This document shows positions 57,280-64,000 of a stretch of 64,000 nucleotides of DNA, piece after piece. A program made the translations under genes and the position numbers. This DNA is from JAGVSZ01 sp963716855. GTDB taxonomy: Bacteria > Pseudomonadota > Gammaproteobacteria > Burkholderiales > SG8-39. The notes below the pieces were generated by a model that ran no database searches, was not told where the DNA came from, and worked only from the letters and a program-made list of their open reading frames with translations. Position 1 is the stretch's first letter. The number at the start of each line of letters is the position of its first letter. The stretch covers positions 62,001 to 126,000 of the forward strand of contig CAVQUV010000006.1 in assembly GCA_963716855.1 (NCBI GenBank). Reading direction: 5' to 3'.

Positions 57280-58227
57280 GTGGTGGCGGGATCGGGTAGC
57301 GCTGCAGGCGCGGCGCTACCCGCCGATCGAATCGTCGTCTCGCGCTGGACGCGCCTGCTCGAGAATCAGCGCGTCCTCGCCGTGGCGCTGCTCGCGCCCG
57401 GGGTGATCATCCTCACCATCTTCATCGCCTATCCGTTCGTGATGGCGATCTGGTTCGCGCTGACCGACATCAGCGTCGGGGTCGTGGGCAAGTTCGTCGG
57501 GACCGAGAACTTCGCGAAGGCCTGGGAGGACACGATCTTCCAGACCGCGTTCAAGAACACCGTCTTCTACACGTTCTGGGCGACGGTGTTCAAGCTCTCG
57601 CTCGGAATGTGGCTCGCGCTGCTCCTCAATCGCCACTTCAAGTTCAAGCGGATCATCCGCGCCTCGATGCTGCTGCCGTTCATCATCCCGACGGTGCTCT
57701 CGACGTTTGCCTGGCGCTGGATGTTCGACCCGACCTTCAGCGTGATCAACTGGGCGCTCTACAACGCCGGCTGGATCACCGACCGGCTGCCGTTCCTGTC
57801 GAACGGCGACTACGCGATGTGGTGCGCAATCCTCGTCAACACCTGGCGCGGCATGCCGTTCTTCGCCATCACACTGCTCGCCGGCCTGCAGACGATCAGC
57901 CCGGACCTCCACGAAGCGGCGGCGCTCGACGGCGCGAATGCGTGGCACCGCTTCTGGCACGTCACCTGGCCGCTGCTCCTGCCGGTGACGCTCGTCGTCG
58001 TCGTGTTCTCGGTGATCCAGACGTTCTCCGACTTCCAGCTGATCTACGTGCTCACCGGCGGCGGTCCGGCGAATTCGACGCACCTCGTCGCCACCTACGC
58101 GTACCAGATCGGCGTGGCCTCGGGGCTGCTCGGCCAGGGCGCGGCGATCTCGCTCTTCATGTTCCCGGTGCTATTCGCGGTGGTGTGGGTGCAGCTGCGC
58201 TACCTCAAGCGCATGGACGGCGCGTAA
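57280..58227 (+). CDS. CUT1-type ABC transporter permease (UgpA/MalF-like)
   Basis: 315 residues from GTG 57280; GTG 57283 or TTG 57268 are alternatives, and AGGGA at 57271-57275 favours 57280 or 57283. Six membrane segments are visible, starting RVLAVALLAPGVIILTIFIA. The EAA loop ISPDLHEAAALDGANAWHRF is canonical, followed by WHVTWPLLLPVTLVVVV. It ends LRYLKRMDGA, as usual for the family. It forms the membrane channel with the next gene. Confidence 0.92.
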   Translation: MVAGSGSAAGAALPADRIVVSRWTRLLENQRVLAVALLAPGVIILTIFIAYPFVMAIWFALTDISVGVVGKFVGTENFAKAWEDTIFQTAFKNTVFYTFWATVFKLSLGMWLALLLNRHFKFKRIIRASMLLPFIIPTVLSTFAWRWMFDPTFSVINWALYNAGWITDRLPFLSNGDYAMWCAILVNTWRGMPFFAITLLAGLQTISPDLHEAAALDGANAWHRFWHVTWPLLLPVTLVVVVFSVIQTFSDFQLIYVLTGGGPANSTHLVATYAYQIGVASGLLGQGAAISLFMFPVLFAVVWVQLRYLKRMDGA

Positions 58228-58230
58228 ACC

Positions 58231-59082
58231 ATGGTCATCGAGCGGCGCTGGAAGAAGTGGTTCTACTTCTACATCCCGCTGGCGGTGTTCATCCTCTTCA
58301 CGCTGTTCCCGTTCTACTGGATGGGGGTGACGGCGTTTCGCCCGGACCCGGAGCTCTACCGCTCCTGGCGCGCGGCGAACGCGACCCCGTTCTGGACGCT
58401 CGATCCGACGCTGGAGCACTTCAAGGGCCTGCTGTCGAGCACCGAGTTCCTGCAGTGGCTGTGGAACACGATGCTGATCGCCACGGTCTCCACGCTGATC
58501 TCGCTCGTCTGCGGGATGTTCGCCGGCTACGCGCTCGCGCGGCTCCGGTTCAAGGGCTCGGAGTTCCTCGGCACGGCGATCTTTATCACTTATCTCGTGC
58601 CGCAGACGCTGCTCTTCATTCCGCTCGCCGACATCATCCGCAACATGCACCTCGGGAACACCCCCTGGGCGCTGATGCTGACCTACCCGACCTTCCTGAT
58701 CCCGTTCTGCACGTGGCTGCTGATGGGCTACTTCAAGACGATTCCGAAGGAGCTCGAGGAGTGCGCGCGGATCGATGGCGCGACGCGGTTCGGCGCGATG
58801 GTGCGGATCATCTTTCCGGTGGCGGTGCCGGGGATCCTCTCCGCAGGGATCTTTGCGTTCACCCTGTCGTGGAACGAGTTCATCTATGCGCTCGTCTTCC
58901 TCTCGTCGGTTGACCAGAAGACGGTGCCGGTGGGGGTCGTGTCGGAACTGATCCGCGGTGACATTTTCTTTTGGGGGCAGCTCATGGCGGGCGCGCTGCT
59001 CGGCTCGGTGCCGGTGGCGCTCGTCTACTCGTTCTTCGTTGAGTACTACGTCGCCGGTCTGACCGGCTCAGTCAAGGGCTGA
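58231..59082 (+). CDS. CUT1-type ABC transporter permease (UgpE/MalG-like)
   Basis: 283 residues starting 3 bases after the previous stop. The start VIERRWKKWFYFYIPLAVFI leads into six membrane helices. The EAA loop TIPKELEECARIDGATRFGA, followed by MVRIIFPVAVPGILSAGIF, is typical. Its partner permease precedes it and its ATPase follows after 2 bases. No defect is visible. Confidence 0.93.
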   Translation: MVIERRWKKWFYFYIPLAVFILFTLFPFYWMGVTAFRPDPELYRSWRAANATPFWTLDPTLEHFKGLLSSTEFLQWLWNTMLIATVSTLISLVCGMFAGYALARLRFKGSEFLGTAIFITYLVPQTLLFIPLADIIRNMHLGNTPWALMLTYPTFLIPFCTWLLMGYFKTIPKELEECARIDGATRFGAMVRIIFPVAVPGILSAGIFAFTLSWNEFIYALVFLSSVDQKTVPVGVVSELIRGDIFFWGQLMAGALLGSVPVALVYSFFVEYYVAGLTGSVKG

Positions 59083-59084
59083 CG

Positions 59085-60179
<1,095 letters not shown>

Positions 60180-60183
60180 GCGC

Positions 60184-60906
60184 ATGAGCGCACCCGGCGC
60201 CGCGGTAACGGCCCTCGTCGAGGACCTCGTCGCCGCAAATCGCATCCTCGCGCACCACGGCGTGCTCGATGGGTTCGGGCACGTCAGCGCGCGCCATCCG
60301 GAGCGGCCGGACCGGTTCCTGCTCGCGTGCTCGCGCGCCCCCGAGCTCGTCTCCGCCGCCGACATCATGGAGTTCGACCTCGACTCCAACGCGCAGGGCG
60401 GCGACACCCGCAAGCCCTATCTCGAGCGGTTCATACACGGCGAGATCTTCCGCGTGCGCGCGGACGTGAGCGCGATCGTGCACAGCCACTCGCCCTCCGT
60501 GATCCCGTTCGCGGCCTCTTCGGTGAAGCTGCGCCCCGTCTACCACATGGGAAGCTTCCTCTCCGCCGGCGCGCCGGTTTTCGACATTCGCAAGCACTTC
60601 GGCTGCACCGACATGCTGGTGCGCAACCGGGAGCAGGGCGCGGCGCTTGCCGGCGACCTCGGCGCGCAGGGCGTCCTGCTGATGCGGGGTCACGGGTTCG
60701 TGGCGGTAGCGGAAAGTATTCCGGTGGTGGTCTATCGGGCGATTTACACCGAAGTGAACGCGGCGGCCCAGCAGAAGGCAATCGCGCTCGGCGGCACCGT
60801 CACCTATCTCGAGCCCGACGAGGCTGCCCGCTCCGACGCGACCAACCGTTCGGTGTCGGAGCGCCCCTGGGAACTCTGGAAGCGGCAGGTGCTGGGAAAG
60901 AACTGA
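60184..60906 (+). CDS. Class II aldolase/adducin family protein
   Basis: 240 residues. The metal-binding His pair is in AIVHSHSPSVIPFA and a third His in LLMRGHGFVAVAES; the N-terminal GFGHVSARHPERPDRFLLA is typical. Members cleave or decarboxylate sugar phosphates or hydroxy-acids, for instance fuculose-phosphate aldolase and 3-oxo-tetronate-phosphate decarboxylase. The exact reaction here is unknown. It is the last gene of the importer operon, so it probably acts on the transported compound or a product of it. Confidence 0.88.
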   Translation: MSAPGAAVTALVEDLVAANRILAHHGVLDGFGHVSARHPERPDRFLLACSRAPELVSAADIMEFDLDSNAQGGDTRKPYLERFIHGEIFRVRADVSAIVHSHSPSVIPFAASSVKLRPVYHMGSFLSAGAPVFDIRKHFGCTDMLVRNREQGAALAGDLGAQGVLLMRGHGFVAVAESIPVVVYRAIYTEVNAAAQQKAIALGGTVTYLEPDEAARSDATNRSVSERPWELWKRQVLGKN

Positions 60907-60913
60907 AGGACGT

Positions 60914-60972
60914 CCACGGGGCGTCGCGAGGCAGCGCAAGTGGACGAGCGCGGACAAGAAGGGATAACGCCT
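60914..60972 (-). repeat. Dispersed 59-bp repeat, copy B (inverted)
   Basis: On the minus strand this matches copy A at 52834-52892 at 51 of 59 positions. It begins 7 bases after the aldolase stop. The remainder of the 267-base gap up to 61173 shows no gene or clear hairpin. Confidence 0.75.
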
Positions 60973-61173
60973 TGCGGCGCTGCACACTGGTAACGCCCTC
61001 CACCGAAAGACCGCAGCCAGAGCTTCCGTAGACCCCGGCCGCACGCCCTGATTCGCGCTGTCTCCGTCACTCCGGCGCGGTAGACTCCGCACTGCAGCAC
61101 GCCCGGCACGACCGCGCACTGGGCGCAGGGATCGGGCGGCCCACCAGCTGCGGCGCGCCTGCCAGACGGGGTA

Positions 61174-61815
61174 ATGACGGATCTACCGGCTACGGTACTG
61201 ACGGCGACGGTCTGGACCTACTGGTTCTGCGTCGGCGTCATGGTGGTGCGCATCCGGCGCAAGACCCGGAAGCTGTCGGGCGTCGTGCCGAAGCAGCGGC
61301 TCGAGCAGTTCATGTGGGTGGTCTGGGTGCCGCTCGTTTTCGCATGGATGACGCTTCCCTACCTTGCCGCGACCGGCTCCCGCGCGCCCTGGGCGCTTCC
61401 CGGTTTCGCCCACGCACCGGGCTACCTGGCACTGCGCTGGATCGCGGCGCTCGTCGGGGTCGCTTGCCTTGCGCTCACCATCGAGTGCTGGATCCGGATG
61501 GGCAAGAACTGGCGCATGGCGGTCACGCCCGATCAGCAGACCGACCTCGTCACGAGCGGCCTCTACGGTTACATCCGCCATCCGATTTATGCACTGAGCG
61601 TTCTGCTCATGCTCTGCTCGGCGCTGGTGGTCCCCACGGTTCCGATGGTCGTGGTTGCGGCAGTGCACGTCCTGCTGATGCTCGTGAAGGCGCGCAACGA
61701 GGAGCGATACCTCCTCGGGGCGAAGGGCGAGGCGTATGCGAGCTATTGCCGCCGGACCGGTCGCTTCGTGCCACGCTTCGGCGCACGCAAGTCGAAGCTC
61801 GAGGGCTCGCCGTGA
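61174..61815 (+). CDS. Isoprenylcysteine carboxyl methyltransferase (ICMT/PEMT-like) family membrane protein
   Basis: 213 residues with about five membrane segments (about 5-25, 45-65, 85-105, 140-165). The SAM-binding signature TSGLYGYIRHPIYALSVLLM and the downstream EERYLLGAKGEAYASYCRRT are typical of this methyltransferase family. In bacteria such proteins methylate lipids or polyketides, not prenylated proteins; the substrate here is unknown. It overlaps the next gene by 4 bases, which implies coupling. Confidence 0.85.
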   Translation: MTDLPATVLTATVWTYWFCVGVMVVRIRRKTRKLSGVVPKQRLEQFMWVVWVPLVFAWMTLPYLAATGSRAPWALPGFAHAPGYLALRWIAALVGVACLALTIECWIRMGKNWRMAVTPDQQTDLVTSGLYGYIRHPIYALSVLLMLCSALVVPTVPMVVVAAVHVLLMLVKARNEERYLLGAKGEAYASYCRRTGRFVPRFGARKSKLEGSP

Positions 61816-62873
61816 ATCGCCTGCGCCATCTCTGCGGGATCCTCGCCTCGGCCCTGCTGGCGATCGGCGCGCCCCCTGCGCTCGCCACCGATCCAGTGGG
61901 TCCAGCGGCGCCAGGCGCGGCGCGAGCGGCGAGCGGCGTGCTCGCCGGATTGTCGCTCGACCGAGCGACCGAGGACAGGCTGCTCGCGCTCGACCCCGAG
62001 CGGATCTCGCCGGAGGAGGTGCGAGAGGTCCTGGGGCGGGCCCCCGCGCCGCGCATCATCGGCCTGCAAGGGAGCGTTCCGATCGTGACGATGGCGCCCT
62101 TCGCGGAGTTCCTCATCGCGATGGGCTATCCGGCGGAGCGGCTCAGGAACCCGCGGGACGGCCGCTACACGTATAGCAGCTTTACCGACAGCCGCGAGAT
62201 CGCGGGGGCGCTCGCGTGGCACTACGAGCGCGAGGGCAGCGTGCCGATGCTGATCGGGCACAGTCAGGGCGGCATGCTGACCGTGAAGGTCCTGCAGGAT
62301 CTCGCGGGCGCCTCGGGCGACCGTATCCCCGTGTGGAACCCGGTCATCGACGCGGCCGAGGACCGGTTCACGGTCGCCGACCCGCTCACCGGCGCGGATC
62401 GTCCCGTCGTGGGCCTGCGCGTGCCGTACGCGGCCGCGCTCGCGACCGGGAGTCTCATGCGCGTGCTGCTCGGCCAGTGGGGGATGCTGTCGCGGCTGCG
62501 CACCGTGCCGGACACCGTCGACGAGTTCACCGGCTTCTTCATCGAATGGGACGTGATCGCCGGCACCTCGCCCGCGTCCGCGCAGGACAATCCGTATCGA
62601 CCGACCGGGAGCGCCAAGGTGCGCAACGTCACGCTCCCCGCAGAGTATTCGCACATATCGCTGCCCTCCGCGGCGCATCTGGCCGCAAACGCGGCGACGC
62701 GTAGCTGGATCGAGCACTACGCGCCGGGTGCGTCGACACCGGCACCGGCGGACGTGGACACCCAGAACCTTTTGCACGCCGCCGACATCTGGTTCAGCAT
62801 CAAGAAGCATTGGTGCCTCGAGGCCCAGCGCCTGGTGCGCGCCCAGCGGGCGGTTCAGCAAGCGAGGCGCTGA
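61812..62873 (+). CDS. Exported alpha/beta hydrolase
   Basis: 353 residues from GTG 61812, overlapping the preceding TGA. A signal peptide (MNRLRHLCGILASALLAIGA, cleavage near ALA-T) suggests export. The nucleophile elbow is LIGHSQGGMLTVKVL, with Ser at about 157, and a candidate His in EYSHISLPSAAHLAA. It resembles lipase or esterase folds, but I do not recognise the subfamily. It lies between a lipid-type methyltransferase and an acyltransferase-like gene, so an acyl ester substrate is plausible. Confidence 0.75.
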   Translation: MNRLRHLCGILASALLAIGAPPALATDPVGPAAPGAARAASGVLAGLSLDRATEDRLLALDPERISPEEVREVLGRAPAPRIIGLQGSVPIVTMAPFAEFLIAMGYPAERLRNPRDGRYTYSSFTDSREIAGALAWHYEREGSVPMLIGHSQGGMLTVKVLQDLAGASGDRIPVWNPVIDAAEDRFTVADPLTGADRPVVGLRVPYAAALATGSLMRVLLGQWGMLSRLRTVPDTVDEFTGFFIEWDVIAGTSPASAQDNPYRPTGSAKVRNVTLPAEYSHISLPSAAHLAANAATRSWIEHYAPGASTPAPADVDTQNLLHAADIWFSIKKHWCLEAQRLVRAQRAVQQARR

Positions 62874-62874
62874 T

Positions 62875-64000
62875 TTGGAGGGCCGCCTCAATCTGTTTCA
62901 GCGGATGATGCTGCGCTGGCGCGAGCTGCATCCGTACAACCCGGTGCACGTCGTATTGATCCCCGCTTCGCTCGACCGCGCGCGCTTGCAGGCGTGCATC
63001 GACCGCCATCTGGAGGGCCTCGGCCTGACCGGCCTGGTCGTCGATCTGAAGCGCTGGCGCTTCCGCTATTGCGGCGGCCCGGCCAACGCCGATCTCCGCG
63101 TGCGCGCGGCCGACGCCGACGCGATCGGCGTCTTGAGCAGCGAGATCGAACGCGAGTTCAACTCGCGATTTGCCGCCGCACCGAGATCTGCGCCGTTCCG
63201 GTTCGTCGCCGTCGACGCCGGCGGGAAATTCCATCTCGCCTTGGCGTATGACCACTTCGTGGCGGGCGGCGACTCGATCGCACTGCTGCTCAGGGACATC
63301 GCCGAACGCTACATCGGCGACGCGCCGGCCGAGCCTGCGGTGCCGCCGCTGGAGGTCTATCCCGCGACCTATCGCAGCCTGCTGCTGCGCCACCCGCTTT
63401 GGATCCTGAAAGGGCTCGCCGCGCTGCCGCGCATGGTGGCGAGCTCGCGCCGGTCGTTTCGACCGCGCTATGGAAGCGCCGACGATCAGTACAATGCGTT
63501 CAAGTTCTTCAGCCTGGGGCCGGCGGCACTGGACGGCTTGCGCGGGGCGGGCAAGGCCTGGGGGGTCACGTTCAACGATCTCCTGATGGCGAGCGTCCTG
63601 CTGGCGCTTGCGCCGCTTGCCCCGGAGCGTGCGAGACAGCCTAGACGACGCGAGCTTGCGGTGGCTTCGATCGTGAACATCAGGGACGACTTCGGCCCGG
63701 CGGCGCGCGCCGCGTTGAGCCCGTTTCTCGCCTCCTTCCGCGTCGCGCACCCGGTGCCGGCGGGCGTCGGGCTGCGCGAGCTGGTCCAGTCCGTTCACGC
63801 CGAGACCGTGCGCGTGAAGGCGAATCGGGTCGACCTGCTCAGCCTCCTCGCGCTCGGGGTGGCGGCGCTGATGTGGCGCTTCCTGTCGCCGCACCAGCGC
63901 GCCCGCTTCTTCGTCAAATACCATCCCGCCTGGGCAGGCGTCACCACGCTGAACGTGAACGCGCTGTGGGGCAGGGGAGACGGCCGCGACGCCGCGTTCG
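62875..64000 (+). CDS. Condensation-domain/WS-DGAT-like acyltransferase, partial (runs off the window)
   Basis: 375 codons are present, open at the right edge. I used TTG 62875 because homologous starts resemble RLNLFQRMMLRWRELHPYNP; ATG 62905 would remove that part. The fold resembles CoA-dependent acyltransferases, condensation and wax-ester-synthase-like proteins. The active-site region reads YDHFVAGGDSI, where the usual HHxxxDG has Gly in place of the Asp three residues after the His; an Asp occurs two residues later. SIVNIRDDFGP and TTLNVNALWG are consistent with the second half of such enzymes. The substrate is unknown. Confidence 0.7.
   Translation, partial: MEGRLNLFQRMMLRWRELHPYNPVHVVLIPASLDRARLQACIDRHLEGLGLTGLVVDLKRWRFRYCGGPANADLRVRAADADAIGVLSSEIEREFNSRFAAAPRSAPFRFVAVDAGGKFHLALAYDHFVAGGDSIALLLRDIAERYIGDAPAEPAVPPLEVYPATYRSLLLRHPLWILKGLAALPRMVASSRRSFRPRYGSADDQYNAFKFFSLGPAALDGLRGAGKAWGVTFNDLLMASVLLALAPLAPERARQPRRRELAVASIVNIRDDFGPAARAALSPFLASFRVAHPVPAGVGLRELVQSVHAETVRVKANRVDLLSLLALGVAALMWRFLSPHQRARFFVKYHPAWAGVTTLNVNALWGRGDGRDAAF

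Noticed and set aside
60973..61173. A small gene in the gap before the ICMT-family gene
   Set aside because: Short open frames exist on both strands but lack ribosome sites and consistent codon bias.

Overview
The window looks like a chromosomal segment of a betaproteobacterium, probably Burkholderiales-like. The G+C content is high, codon third positions are strongly G/C, and two conserved gene orders typical of that class are present: lon-hupB-tRNA-tRNA-ppiD at the left and pyrG-kdsA-eno-ftsB at about 49-53 kb. No gene-free stretch exceeds 300 bases; the longest gaps are 60907-61173 and 11922-12144. I see no IS element, prophage, integrase, CRISPR array or rRNA.

Layout. 0-3.6 kb: lon 3' end, hupB, tRNA-Val(UAC), tRNA-Asp(GUC), ppiD and convergent fabI. 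3.8-10.4 kb: an oligopeptide-type ABC importer (lipoprotein receptor, two permeases, fused double ATPase). 10.4-18.4 kb: lytic transglycosylase, methyltransferase, rnhA, an RND efflux pair and dnaQ. 18.4-29.5 kb: a fatty-acid oxidation island with AMP-dependent acyl-CoA ligase, enoyl-CoA hydratase, EtfB/EtfA, acyl-CoA dehydrogenase, GNAT protein, ETF-ubiquinone oxidoreductase, thioesterase and acetoacetyl-CoA synthetase. 29.5-38.8 kb: histidine utilisation (hutF, hutI, hutG, hutH, hutU) with a VOC protein and a membrane EtfD-like Fe-S oxidoreductase among them. 38.9-42.8 kb: a MetE-C-like protein and a NitT/TauT-type ABC importer. 42.9-48.7 kb: a very large RTX/putative-Ig repeat protein behind a sigma-54-like promoter. 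48.9-53.2 kb: pyrG, kdsA, eno, ftsB. 53.3-60.9 kb: an unassigned catabolic cluster (SAF-domain dehydrogenase, two-subunit TPP decarboxylase, CUT1 sugar-type ABC importer, class II aldolase). 61.2-64 kb: ICMT-like methyltransferase, alpha/beta hydrolase and a condensation-type acyltransferase cut by the window end.

The acyl-CoA ligase, hydratase and dehydrogenase feed electrons to EtfBA and then to the quinone pool through ETF-QO, possibly also through the EtfD-like protein; AacS recovers acetoacetate. The hut genes encode the route in which formiminoglutamate is deiminated (HutF) and then deformylated (HutG) to glutamate.

Two themes need care. First, single-base indels break etfB, hutI, pyrG and the RTX gene, and a local double shift is likely in the transglycosylase. 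Because pyrG is normally essential, sequencing or assembly error is the simplest explanation. Second, several structures look genuinely unusual: a PpiD whose parvulin strand 1 lies at the end of its domain, a 25-codon partial copy of the kdsA start overlapping kdsA, an inverted 59-bp dispersed repeat, a tandem palindromic repeat in the hutU leader, and a lipase-like RTX protein without the nucleophile serine.
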